A stretch of DNA of 64,000 nucleotides from VRUE01 sp963704505 (GTDB lineage: Bacteria; Actinomycetota; Thermoleophilia; Solirubrobacterales; 70-9): positions 930,001 through 994,000 of the forward strand of contig OY969912.1 of NCBI GenBank assembly GCA_963704505.1. Direction: 5' to 3'. Below the pieces are notes generated by a model, which did no database searches, was not told the DNA's origin, and saw only the letters and a program-made list of their open reading frames with translations. The position numbers and the translations under genes are program-made. Of the stretch, positions 10,169 through 18,099 are shown piece by piece. Within the stretch, counting starts at the first letter, position 1. Every line of letters begins with the position of its first letter.

Positions 10169-10840
10169 ATGGATGTCGATCCCAACATCGAGAAGCACGA
10201 GCCCGCGGGCGACCCGGCCGACCTCGAGCGGGCCCGTATCCGGGGCGCTTTGCTGGGTCTGCTGGCGGAAACGAGCTATGCGCAGCTCCGGCTGGAGGAC
10301 CTGCTCGCCGCCGCCGTGCTCTCTGAGCCGGACTTCTCCGCCCTCTATGAGTCCCTCGATGCCTGCTTCGCCGAGCTCTGCCAGGGCTTCATGCGCGAAG
10401 CCGCCGAACAGACCTTCGCCGCCTACGCGGCCGAGTCGAACTGGCGCGACGGCATGCGCTCCCAGATCTGGGCCTCCTATGACTTCCTCGCCGCCGATCG
10501 CCTCCGCGCCCGGATCTCTGTGGTCGACGTCAACTTCGGCGGCGACCGGGTCCTCGCGACCCGCGACCTCTTCATGCTCGCCTTCACCGAGCTCGTCCAC
10601 CTCGGTCGCCGCGAGGCGAGCGAGCGCGAGGTGCCCCGCGAGCGCGCCGAAGGGTTCGCCGGGGCCGGCTGGGAGCTGATCGCGCCGCCGATCCGCAGCG
10701 GGTCCTTCGAGCTCCTGCTAGAGAGCGTCCCCCAGCTCATTTATCTCCTCTACCTGCCCTACTTGGGCGAGACCGAGGCACGGGCCGAGCTGGCCCGCGC
10801 CCGCGCCGAGGTCGAGCGCCGCAGTACCGAACATCGATAG
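10169..10840 (+). CDS. TetR-like regulator with degenerate DNA-binding domain
   Basis: 223 residues. The overall layout is TetR-like: an N-terminal helical region LERARIRGALLGLLAETSYAQLRLEDLLAAAVLSEPDFSALYESLDACFAEL matches the family template (the recognition region SEPDFSALYESL replaces the usual S-x-x-T-F-Y-x-x-F), followed by a helical effector domain. The poor match in the recognition helix means DNA binding may be altered or lost. It is the first of four tandem same-strand TetR-type genes (10.2-13.1 kb), all ending in an LAPYLG/LPYLG-type motif, which indicates repeated local duplication and divergence. No target gene is adjacent. ATG 10169 is preceded by GCGAGG. Confidence 0.7.
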   Translation: MDVDPNIEKHEPAGDPADLERARIRGALLGLLAETSYAQLRLEDLLAAAVLSEPDFSALYESLDACFAELCQGFMREAAEQTFAAYAAESNWRDGMRSQIWASYDFLAADRLRARISVVDVNFGGDRVLATRDLFMLAFTELVHLGRREASEREVPRERAEGFAGAGWELIAPPIRSGSFELLLESVPQLIYLLYLPYLGETEARAELARARAEVERRSTEHR

Positions 10841-11095
10841 CCCGACTCAGGTTTGCCGACCTCCACCTGTTCCTCCTTCCCCGGCTTGGCGGGCCGAGTT
10901 GGCAGTTGGCCCCGCGTCGCGATCCCCGCTCACCTACCACCCTGTCGATACCGATCGCCGCCAGACCCGCTAGGTTGCCCGCTTCGGTAAGTCGCTGTCT
11001 GACCAGGTAAGGATCTATGCGAGAGGCTCGAACGTCGCCCCCTGCGGGCGGGCAAACTATGGCGGCGCCGCTCACCGCCGCGCTATCCTCGCCCG

Positions 11096-11755
11096 GTGGA
11101 GACGATTCCCGGTCAACGAGAACGGCTCCCGGATGGAGAGGATCGCGAGCAGGCGAAGATGCTCGCCCACTCCCCCCGCGAGCGGATCCTGATCGCGCTC
11201 GCCGAGCTGGTCGCCAAGCGCGGCTATGCGGGCACCTCGGTCGAGCACATCATCAAGCGCGCGGTCGTCTCCCGCTCGACCTTCTACTCGGAGTTCGCCA
11301 GCCGCGAAGCGGCGCTCCTCGCCCTCTTCGAGGCCTCCCAGAAAGAGCTCACCGCCCGCATCGCCACGGCTGCGACGGACACCTCGGAGTGGCCCGAGCG
11401 CGTCGTCGCGGTCCTGCGCGCCTTTCTCGCCTACACGGCGGAGAACCCCGCGATCGCCAGGACGATCCTGGTCGAGTCGGTCACCGTCGGCAGCGCGGCG
11501 ATCGACCGCTACGAGCAGGCGATGGCCGAACTCGCCCCGATCTTCGCCGGCGGTCGCGAGCTCGCGACCGATGCGGCCGCGCTGCCGGAGGCGCTCGAGG
11601 ACATGGTCGTCGGCAGCGTGATCTGGTTGGTCCACCAGCGCCTCCTTCGCGGCGAAGCCTCACAGATTCCCTCGCTTCTCCCTACCGCTGTGGAGATCGC
11701 AGTCTCGCCGTATCTGGGCGAGAACAAGGCAGCCGAGATCGCCGCCTCGCTCTAA
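11096..11755 (+). CDS. TetR/AcrR family transcriptional regulator
   Basis: 219 residues from GTG 11096; ATG 11159 (before LAHSPRERIL) is an alternative and is close to where the family homology starts. The helix-turn-helix reads GYAGTSVEHIIKRAVVSRSTFYSEFASREAALLALFE, a standard TetR pattern with the STFYSEF recognition helix. The rest is a helical ligand-binding domain ending in IAVSPYLGENKAAEIAASL. It is the second of the tandem TetR cluster, 24 bp before the next member, so the two are probably co-transcribed. The ligand and target are unknown. Confidence 0.87.
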   Translation: METIPGQRERLPDGEDREQAKMLAHSPRERILIALAELVAKRGYAGTSVEHIIKRAVVSRSTFYSEFASREAALLALFEASQKELTARIATAATDTSEWPERVVAVLRAFLAYTAENPAIARTILVESVTVGSAAIDRYEQAMAELAPIFAGGRELATDAAALPEALEDMVVGSVIWLVHQRLLRGEASQIPSLLPTAVEIAVSPYLGENKAAEIAASL

Positions 11756-11779
11756 CCGACCGCTGCATAGGCGGCTGAG

Positions 11780-12391
11780 GTGGCCGCGACCTTCTCACCC
11801 GAGCGCGCCCGGATCTGCGCCGCGATCACCGAGCTGGTCGCTCGGCGCGGCTACCAGGATCTCTCGGTCGCCGAGATCACCGGACACGCGGGCCTCGAAT
11901 CCGGGGCCTTCTATGAGAGCTTTCGCGACGTCGATGAGTGCTTCGCCGCGGTCTGGTCTCAAGCCGACCACGAGCTGGCCGAGCTGCTCGAGTCCACCTA
12001 CGAGAACGAGGAGGGCGAGTGGCCACGTCGCCTGCGCGCCACCCTCGATGCCTTTCTCAGCTACCTCGACCGAGACCCCGAGCGCGCCCGCCTCTACGTC
12101 GCCGAGGTCCAGCAGGTCTCCGATGAGATGCGCGCCCGCCGCGAGCAGGCCCAAGCGCGGATCGCCACCTATGTCGATCTCGGTCGCGACGGGAGGGAGG
12201 ACGGCGCTCCCGATCACGTGGCAGAGGCCGTTGCCGGCGCGATCTGGTTTCGACTTGAGACTCGGATGCGCAGAGAAGAGCCCGGCGACCTTCGGTCCGA
12301 GCTGCCGCTGATGGTCTACTTCGCCGTGCTGCCCTTCTGCGGCTCAGAGATCGCCAAGGCCGAACTGCGGCGCCGGCCGCCAGAGGATTAG
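11780..12391 (+). CDS. TetR/AcrR family transcriptional regulator
   Basis: 203 residues from a GTG start preceded by GGCGGCTGAG. The N-terminal domain has GYQDLSVAEITGHAGLESGAFYESFRDVDECFAAVW, with GAFYESF as recognition helix. The C-terminal helical domain ends with VLPFCGSEIAKAELRRRP. Third in the tandem cluster; 26 bp separate it from the next one. The sequences of the four differ enough that they must be old duplicates or independent members. The target is unknown. Confidence 0.86.
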   Translation: MAATFSPERARICAAITELVARRGYQDLSVAEITGHAGLESGAFYESFRDVDECFAAVWSQADHELAELLESTYENEEGEWPRRLRATLDAFLSYLDRDPERARLYVAEVQQVSDEMRARREQAQARIATYVDLGRDGREDGAPDHVAEAVAGAIWFRLETRMRREEPGDLRSELPLMVYFAVLPFCGSEIAKAELRRRPPED

Positions 12392-12416
12392 CCCCGCATA
12401 TATCTTCTTTCCCGTT

Positions 12417-13103
12417 GTGAAACGGGATTCAAGGGATGAAGGTGATTTGGGTGGCGAGTTGCGTCCGCTGCACGGCGGACGGCACTCGGTGCGCCCTGGG
12501 GCCCTGGCCCACAACCAGCGCGAGCGGCTGATCAATGCCCTGGCGACGCTCGTGGGCGAACACGGCTACCACGGCACCACCATCGAGCTGATCACCGAGA
12601 CGGCGAAAACGTCGAATCGGACTTTCTATGAGAACTTCGATTCGCGCGAGGACTGCTTCGCCGCCGCCTATGAAGCGTTGGACGACTACCTGGCGACCGT
12701 CGTTGCCGAGGCGATCGCCGACCAAGAAGAGTGGCCCGCGCAGGTCGCCGCCGCCGCCCACGCCCTGATCGCCTTCCTCGCCTCGCGGCCGGCCCTGGCC
12801 CGCCTCTACCTGGTCGAGTCCGTCGTCGTCGGCGAACCGTTGATCGAGTTGCGCCAACGCTCCGCCGACCGGCTGACCGCGCTGCTCGAGCCGGGACGCG
12901 TCGATCGCGACATCGACCCCGAGCGCGCGGCCGCCGTCGAGGAGGGCCTGATCGGGGGAATCCTGACCCTGCTCGGCCGTCGGGTCGCCGCCGGCGAAGC
13001 CGAGCAGCTTGAGAGCTACGCGCCGGCGGTGATCGAATTCGCCTTGGCGCCGTATCTGGGGAGCGAGCAGGCTCGGAAGATCGCCGCCGAAGGCTCTGAA
13101 TGA
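12417..13103 (+). CDS. TetR/AcrR family transcriptional regulator
   Basis: 228 residues from GTG 12417. Helix-turn-helix: GYHGTTIELITETAKTSNRTFYENFDSREDCFAAAYE, with NRTFYENF as recognition helix. The first 30 residues are unlike the family, so a later start is possible, but no better codon with a Shine-Dalgarno is evident. The C-terminus (IGGILTLLGRRVAAGEAEQLESYAPAV...) is nearly duplicated in a 51-codon remnant at 15.7 kb, which shows that a close copy once existed 2.6 kb downstream. Last gene of the tandem TetR cluster; a strong hairpin follows directly. Confidence 0.87.
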   Translation: MKRDSRDEGDLGGELRPLHGGRHSVRPGALAHNQRERLINALATLVGEHGYHGTTIELITETAKTSNRTFYENFDSREDCFAAAYEALDDYLATVVAEAIADQEEWPAQVAAAAHALIAFLASRPALARLYLVESVVVGEPLIELRQRSADRLTALLEPGRVDRDIDPERAAAVEEGLIGGILTLLGRRVAAGEAEQLESYAPAVIEFALAPYLGSEQARKIAAEGSE

Positions 13104-13105
13104 TG

Positions 13106-13150
13106 CGCCCTCACGCCCACCAAATTGGCAAGTAGGTGGGCGTGCGGGCG
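13106..13150. terminator. Bidirectional terminator hairpin
   Basis: Arms 13106-13121 (CGCCCTCACGCCCACC) and 13135-13150 (GGTGGGCGTGCGGGCG) pair over 16 bases with one mismatch around a 13-base loop. The hairpin lies between the convergent TetR and acetyltransferase genes and can serve both. Confidence 0.8.
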
Positions 13151-13194
13151 AGAGCGGTTGTCAAGCGTCGCGCACCGAGGGACGCGAGCTCTGG

Positions 13195-13728
13195 CTAGCC
13201 GTCGACTGCCTGCCGGCGCTTGGACAAGTCGCACTGCATGAGGACGGTGTCGACCCATTGGCCGTGCTTTTGTCCGACAGCACGGAGGCGGCCTACTGCC
13301 TCAAAGCCAGCTCGCCGGTGTAGAGCGACGGACGCCTGATCGCCGGTGTCCGCAATCACCGCGATAACTTGACGGAGTCCGATCTGCTCGCACTCGTCGA
13401 GGAGCACCTGGAGTAAATCTCCTCCGATGCCTTTGCCGGTCCGGTCAGGTGGTAGGTAGATCGAGTTCTCAACAGTGCGGCGATACGCCGGCTTCCCTCT
13501 CCAGGGAGATACGTAGGCATAGCCGACGATGGCCCGGTCGACTTCGGTGACTAGGAACGGCATGCCTTCTCGTTTCGAATCGATGATTCGATCCCGCCAC
13601 TCATCCTCCGAAGGCGCAGTCTCCTCGAAAGTAATCAAGGTGTCACTCACGTAGCCGGAAAAAATCTCGGCTACCGCTCCGGCATCCTCGGGCAGTGCGG
13701 CGCGCACTGTGTGATCCACGCTTGCCAT
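13195..13728 (-). CDS. GNAT N-acetyltransferase, phosphinothricin-acetyltransferase-like
   Basis: 177 residues from ATG 13728; an in-frame ATG at 13824 would add 32 unconserved residues. It transfers an acetyl group from acetyl-CoA to an amine. The acetyl-CoA loop is RTGKGIGGDLL, and the order of motifs (VRAALPEDAGAVAEIFSGYV, TFEETAPSEDEWRDRI, GYAYVSPWRGKPAYRRTVENSIYL, ALHRRAGFEAVGRLRAVGQKHGQWVDTVLMQ) is that of the phosphinothricin/methionine-sulfoximine acetyltransferase branch. The YAYVSPWRxKPAYRxTVExSIY block is diagnostic of this group. True substrates of genomic members are often unknown. Its base composition is a little lower in GC than the surroundings, and it is unrelated to its neighbours. 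Confidence 0.88.
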   Translation of the reverse strand: MASVDHTVRAALPEDAGAVAEIFSGYVSDTLITFEETAPSEDEWRDRIIDSKREGMPFLVTEVDRAIVGYAYVSPWRGKPAYRRTVENSIYLPPDRTGKGIGGDLLQVLLDECEQIGLRQVIAVIADTGDQASVALHRRAGFEAVGRLRAVGQKHGQWVDTVLMQCDLSKRRQAVDG

Positions 13729-13913
13729 TTGCGAAAGATAGTCCTGAGGATCTCGGCGTGACCCGCCCAATTCAGGTTTGGCGACCAAAACAGGTGACGT
13801 CGACGCCGAACGAGTCCCGTCCACGAGGCTTCGGTGCCCGGCAGAAGGTAGAGCGCCGACCTACTCGTACAAATAGCGTCTCGCTAGCTCCGGCTGTGAG
13901 CCCCTTCGGAGTC

Positions 13914-13928
13914 GGGCGCAAAGCGCCC
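13914..13928 (-). terminator. Small hairpin downstream of propeller gene
   Basis: GGGCGC-AAA-GCGCCC, flanked by GTC and (after a two-base bulge) GAC that can extend the stem. It lies about 90 bp beyond the stop of the minus-strand propeller gene. Weak support because of the distance. Confidence 0.35.
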
Positions 13929-14014
13929 CTGACGGCCGGCCGCGAGGCGCTTCGATTGCAGGTAGGTCGTCGAGCCCGGTGACGGACACGCGGGCACTAG
14001 GCCGTCTGAACCGA

Positions 14015-15529
14015 TCACTGCTGCCAGGAAGGCGGGAGACCCTTCCAGCACGGCGGCAATGATGCTGGGGGCGGAGAGGCAGGAGGCCGGCAAACCCTGA
14101 AATGGGACCTTGCGGCCGGGCCCTTCAACCCGCTCGAGCCGAGCGCTCGAACCTGGAAGTGATGCCTTCCGATCCCGACGCGGTAGTTCTTCGGCGACCG
14201 ACAGCGCATCAGCGGTCGCTGGTCGATCTTGCATATGAATCCACTGACGGGAACGCGCTTTGTAGCAAAGAAGCGGAAGCGGACCGTCACCTTGCGGCTG
14301 GTGATTTCTTGCGACGGAGGAGGCACCTTGGCAAGAGTCGTCAGCGGCCGCTTCGGTCCTTTCCTGTGCTTCTTCTTGTGCCCAGCGCCCCCCGTCCCCT
14401 TGACCGCCGCGGGAGAGGCAAACGGGTCTTCGCTGGTGAATACGCGATCGGCGGCTGCCGAGATCGCGCAAAACGTGACCGTCGCACAGGAGACGCCCCA
14501 CATCGCGTTTTCGGTGCGAACTTGGGGATCCTCTCCATAGGGGATCAGATTGGTGAAGGTCCACTCGCCACCGGTAGGGTCGGTCGAGGTAAGGACATCG
14601 CCGTTGTTGTCGACGGCGACGCAGCGGGTGGCGGCTGGACAGTCGACGCCGGTCAGCTGAACTGAACCGCCACCGTCGGTCGCAGGCCACGCAGCGGACG
14701 GGCCGGTCGGGTCGGTCGAGACCAGCAAGTCCCCGAGGGCGTTACCAGTGACGCAGAGAGCGGGTGAGGGGCAAGACACCCCATAAAGGTTGCCCGGGTC
14801 CCCGGCGGCCACGACCTGCTGCCAGACCCCCCCGAGCGGGTTGGTCGAGGTGAGGATCTCCCCCTGGTCGCCGAAGTCGCCAGGACCGGACCCGGAGAGA
14901 TCGCCGTCGTCGCCAACGACGACGCAGAACGAAGGAGACGGGCAGGAGATGCCCCGGAGTTCGAGCGGGCCAGAGAGCTGGGTCATCGACCAGGCCGCCG
15001 CACCACCGGCAGGGTTGGTCGAGGTAGCGATCTTCGCGCCTCCCGCAGACGCGGCGCAGAAAGTCGGCGATGGGCACGAGACGCCATAGAGGTGCAGGTT
15101 CGGACCGCTGGGGCTGAGATCGGAGACGTTCCACGCCCCAACTCCGCCCGCCGGGTTGGCAGAGGTAAGTACGAGCCCGTCGAAGCTGACAGCGACACAG
15201 AGCTGGGGCGAAGGACAGGAGACACCCTTGATCTCATCCCAATTGGGTTGCGTGAATCCACCCGGGTTGACGGCCGACCAGTCGCTTGCCGGGCCGGGAG
15301 GATCGGTCGAGCTGGCGATCGTGTTGCCGCCACCGACCGCTACACAGAGCGAAGTAGTGGGGCAGGAGATCCCAAAGAGTGGCGCCTGACCCGCCGCGGC
15401 CACCTGGACGGCCCGCCATGCACCGGGTGAGGCGGCGCTGGCGACCGTAGGTGCGAACAGTGAAGCGCAGGCGGCAAGCAGTGCAACCGCCAACGAAATG
15501 GCGGGACGGCGGGGCGACAGAGTTGACAT
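14015..15529 (-). CDS. Secreted seven-bladed cysteine-pair beta-propeller protein with C-terminal Ig-like domain
   Basis: 504 residues, third member of the local propeller family. ATG 15529 follows AGGAAGGAAATCCG and is preferred over an in-frame upstream ATG at 15631. The signal peptide is ISLAVALLAACASLFAPTVASAA. Seven repeats follow with cores such as GISCPTTSLCVAVG and GVSCPSPALCVTG, each with two cysteines five residues apart, giving one blade each. A Lys-rich linker (GHKKKHRKGPKRP) leads to the domain with FICKIDQRPLMRC and GIGRHHFQVRALGSSGLKG. After FRV, where the paralogue at 8.6 kb ends, an unconserved Pro/Ser-rich extension of about 26 residues ends in WQQ and may reflect a late loss of the original stop. 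Role: exported, probably ligand-binding. Confidence 0.85.
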   Translation of the reverse strand: MSTLSPRRPAISLAVALLAACASLFAPTVASAASPGAWRAVQVAAAGQAPLFGISCPTTSLCVAVGGGNTIASSTDPPGPASDWSAVNPGGFTQPNWDEIKGVSCPSPQLCVAVSFDGLVLTSANPAGGVGAWNVSDLSPSGPNLHLYGVSCPSPTFCAASAGGAKIATSTNPAGGAAAWSMTQLSGPLELRGISCPSPSFCVVVGDDGDLSGSGPGDFGDQGEILTSTNPLGGVWQQVVAAGDPGNLYGVSCPSPALCVTGNALGDLLVSTDPTGPSAAWPATDGGGSVQLTGVDCPAATRCVAVDNNGDVLTSTDPTGGEWTFTNLIPYGEDPQVRTENAMWGVSCATVTFCAISAAADRVFTSEDPFASPAAVKGTGGAGHKKKHRKGPKRPLTTLAKVPPPSQEITSRKVTVRFRFFATKRVPVSGFICKIDQRPLMRCRSPKNYRVGIGRHHFQVRALGSSGLKGPAARSHFRVCRPPASPPPASLPPCWKGLPPSWQQ

Positions 15530-15720
15530 CGGATTTCCTTCCTCGATCGGCGAGTGAGGACTTCCCGTTAACGCCCCAGTGATTGAAACCAGGGACCCGT
15601 CGTCTCCTCGTCGTGCCAAACCAGAATACAAGCACTCAGCTGCGAGTCACAGAAATTTGGCCCAAACATTTGATCTAAATCCAAGTCTTTCGATACTCCG
15701 GTCGGCTCGATTGAGGACGC

Positions 15721-15873
15721 CTGACCGGCGGCATCCTCACCTTGCTCGGCCAGCGAGTGGCAGCCGGTGACGCCGAGGAACCAGAGAGCTACGCGCCGGC
15801 CATGATCGAATTCGCTCTCGCGCCCTACCTCGGTTCCGAGGAGGCACGGGCGGTCGCAAACCCCACGTCGTGA
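15721..15873 (+). pseudogene. Remnant of a TetR-family gene (C-terminal fragment)
   Basis: Fifty codons plus a stop encode LTGGILTLLGQRVAAGDAEE..., closely matching the C-terminal 51 residues of the TetR protein at 12.4-13.1 kb (IGGILTLLGRRVAAGEAEQ). Nucleotide similarity continues a little to the left but with a one-base deletion that breaks the frame (TTGAGGACGCCTG against TCGAGGAGGGCCTG), and there is no start codon or DNA-binding domain. It is therefore a dead fragment left by deletion of a duplicated TetR gene, not a small gene. The surrounding 15530-15900 region holds nothing else recognisable. Confidence 0.85.
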
Positions 15874-15900
15874 TTCGCGCCGCCGCGCGTCGCCCCTCGG

Positions 15901-16518
15901 CTACGTGCAAAAGCCTCCGTTATGGCCCCAGATCAATATCCCGCCGACCAGCGGAAGGGAGATCGCCATCCCTACCAAGACAAAGACCAGAAGCGCGGTG
16001 ACGTCTGCCTGCAGACGACGGGCGTTCCACTGAATGGCGAGCCCCAACCACCCAATCGCGGTGGCCGGGATCGCGACCAGGGAGGGATTGACCAGCACCG
16101 GCCCCAGTCCTCGCGCGACATCCCTCGACGCGTAGGCGGCAAGGACCACTACGACGACTATTCCCAGGGCCGCGAAGAGAACCATTGCCCCGGACCGCCC
16201 CCAGCGATTGAACGTAAAGCCGATTGCGGCAAGGACGCTCGCGAGCATCGTTAGGTAGATGACTCCGTGCACCAGAAATTCAATGGCACTCGTGTCATGC
16301 CCGTCACAGCCGCCGGGCCCCGCCGAAATCAGGAAGAAGCTGGCAACCGCGGGTAGGGGGAGCAGAACCGCCCATCCGTAGCGGTCCGATGCGAACAACC
16401 GATCGAAAATTTCCCCGGGTCGGCTTGTCCGCGGGTCGGCCCTGGTCTCCAAGTGTTGTGAGGAATTCTCCTCCACGCGCGATTTATCGGAAGCAGCGAA
16501 GGGGACTCTTGAATACAC
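15901..16518 (-). CDS. Hypothetical membrane protein with four transmembrane helices
   Basis: 205 residues from a GTG start. After a hydrophilic N-terminal 45 residues come four hydrophobic segments at about 49-66 (AVLLPLPAVASFFLISAG), 82-104 (LVHGVIYLTMLASVLAAIGFTF), 112-130 (VLFAALGIVVVVVLAAYAS) and 143-203, the last of which may be two helices (LVAIPATAIGWLGLAIQW; ALLVFVLVGMAISLPLVGGI). Two cysteines and a GPGGCDGHD loop lie between helices 1 and 2. I recognise no family. It stands between a TetR remnant and a TetR pair, all transcribed separately or loosely; membership of a regulon is not evident. Confidence 0.72.
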   Translation of the reverse strand: MYSRVPFAASDKSRVEENSSQHLETRADPRTSRPGEIFDRLFASDRYGWAVLLPLPAVASFFLISAGPGGCDGHDTSAIEFLVHGVIYLTMLASVLAAIGFTFNRWGRSGAMVLFAALGIVVVVVLAAYASRDVARGLGPVLVNPSLVAIPATAIGWLGLAIQWNARRLQADVTALLVFVLVGMAISLPLVGGILIWGHNGGFCT

Positions 16519-16554
16519 AGATTTACCCAGACTGATTGGGGAACACCCGTGCCG

Positions 16555-17193
16555 CTAGCCCCCCGGCGTCTCCCCCCGCGCCGCCGCGGCGGCAAACAGC
16601 GCTCCGCCCAGCGCCGTCCGCAACAACACCCGCAGCTTCGTGCGGTCGCCGCCGTCGTTCTCCATCCAGAAAAGCACGGCCCCCTCGACAAAAAACTCCC
16701 ATCCCTGCACCGCAGCTTCGAGCTCCTTGCTCGCCTCGGTCGAGACCGGCGCCTCATCCCATTCACCGATCGCCGCCATCAACGTCGCCAGCTGCTCGTT
16801 TCGCCCGGCATCGAGCGCCTTGGTGATCTCGGGGTCCTCCGAGCCGCCCCGAAAGATCGCCGCGAAAGCGGCGGGGTGGGCTTCGACGTAGTCGAGGAAG
16901 GCGTCGAGGCTCGCGTCGAGCCGCTGGATCGCAGGCAGCGACTGATCGGGCACCAGCCGCGCGGCGAGCTCGCGCTGACCGCGCTCGAGCGCGGCGACGA
17001 TGAACTCGTTCTTGGTCGGGAAGTAGTGGTAGAGAAGCCCTTTCGACACACCGGCCGCCTCTGCTATCTCCTCGATCGAGACCTCGGCGTAGGGTCGATG
17101 TTGGAGCAACGCGGTCCCGGCGACGAGCAGTTGCTCGCGCCGAGCATCAGTCGTCAGCCTTTCCCTCGAGCGCTCTTTAGGGCTTTCGGTCAA
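16555..17193 (-). CDS. TetR/AcrR family transcriptional regulator
   Basis: 212 residues. The HTH is AEVSIEEIAEAAGVSKGLLYHYFPTKNEFIVAAL, and the effector domain contains LEAAVQGWEFFVEGAVLFWMEN and ends in LGGALFAAAAARGETPGG. The open frame continues upstream through the neighbouring gene, so the start must be chosen: TTG 17193 gives the length and N-terminus expected of the family (TESPKERSRERLTTDARREQLL) and begins 8 bp after the stop of the upstream TetR gene; there is no in-frame ATG or GTG nearby. It is about half identical to that neighbour and to the TetR at the left window edge. The pair is one operon. Confidence 0.86.
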   Translation of the reverse strand: MTESPKERSRERLTTDARREQLLVAGTALLQHRPYAEVSIEEIAEAAGVSKGLLYHYFPTKNEFIVAALERGQRELAARLVPDQSLPAIQRLDASLDAFLDYVEAHPAAFAAIFRGGSEDPEITKALDAGRNEQLATLMAAIGEWDEAPVSTEASKELEAAVQGWEFFVEGAVLFWMENDGGDRTKLRVLLRTALGGALFAAAAARGETPGG

Positions 17194-17200
17194 CTGCCAC

Positions 17201-17842
17201 TCATCCGTCGCCTTGCTCTGTTGCCTCGCCTTGCCGGCGCAGCCATGCGGCTTCGGCCTCGGCCGCACTCGCGGCTGCAAAGACCGCGCCGCCGAGCGCA
17301 TTTCGCAGCATGACCCGCAGCGCCTTTCTTTTGATCCCGCCGTGCTCGACCCACCGCAAAACGGCCCCTTCGCAAAAGAAGATCCAGCCCTGCACGGCCG
17401 CCTCCAGCAGGGGCGTTCGCTCGGTCGAGAAAGGTGCGTCCTCCCACTCGCCGATTGAACTGACCAGCAGATCGAGATAGGCGTTTCGCCCCTGCTCCAG
17501 GGCGGCATCGACATCGCGATCGGCGCCGGCGGAGCGGTAGATCGCCGAGAAGGCGACCGCGTACTCCTCGACGAAATCGAGGAATGCGTCGAGGCTCGCA
17601 TCGAGCCGCTTGATCGGCGCCAGCTCGTGATTCGGCGCCAGCAACTGTGCCAGCTCGCGCTGGCCTCGCTGCACGGCGGCGACGATGAAATCCCGCTTGG
17701 TCGGGAAGTAGTGGTAGAGCAGCCCTTTCGATACACCGGCCGCCTCGGCGATCTCCTCGATCGAGACGTCGGTGTGGGGGCGACGTTTGAGTAGCTCGAC
17801 TCCCGCGCTCAGCAACTGATCGCGCCGTCCATCGGAACTCAT
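17201..17842 (-). CDS. TetR/AcrR family transcriptional regulator
   Basis: 213 residues from ATG 17842, which follows GGAGGAG by nine bases; an in-frame TTG at 17863 is the alternative. HTH: HTDVSIEEIAEAAGVSKGLLYHYFPTKRDFIVAAV. The ligand-binding domain includes LLEAAVQGWIFFCEGAVLRWVE and a C-terminal Ala-rich helix. It is first in a two-gene operon with its paralogue, and a 16-bp operator-like site (TTGAACGGCGGGTTAA) lies 41 bp upstream of the start, suggesting autoregulation. Closely related sites 0.8 kb further right control another promoter. The ligand is unknown. Confidence 0.9.
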   Translation of the reverse strand: MSSDGRRDQLLSAGVELLKRRPHTDVSIEEIAEAAGVSKGLLYHYFPTKRDFIVAAVQRGQRELAQLLAPNHELAPIKRLDASLDAFLDFVEEYAVAFSAIYRSAGADRDVDAALEQGRNAYLDLLVSSIGEWEDAPFSTERTPLLEAAVQGWIFFCEGAVLRWVEHGGIKRKALRVMLRNALGGAVFAAASAAEAEAAWLRRQGEATEQGDG

Positions 17843-17882
17843 TCTGACCCGCTCCTCCGCCAATCACGCCAGGCTAGCGTAA

Positions 17883-17898
17883 TTGAACGGCGGGTTAA
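17883..17898. promoter_or_regulatory. TetR operator-like site upstream of TetR gene pair
   Basis: TTGAACGGCGGGTTAA carries the half-site TTGAACGGC shared with the sites at 18.7 kb and, as TTGACCGGC, with those at 0.5 kb. Assignment rests on recurrence and position. Confidence 0.5.
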
Positions 17899-18099
17899 TA
17901 CGAGCGCCCTTCGGCATGTCCATCGCAATCAGGCACCTCCTCACCTCCAGGCCTCGCCAAAGTGGCAGAGCGAAACGCCCAAACCGACACAGGTGGGGAG
18001 GCACTCCGTTGACCAGCGCGCCGCCTGCCCACAGGGGTTGGGCCCGAGATTCGACCAAGGGTCGGAGTCCGCTCCGTCTCGCCGGGTAGTCAACCTACG

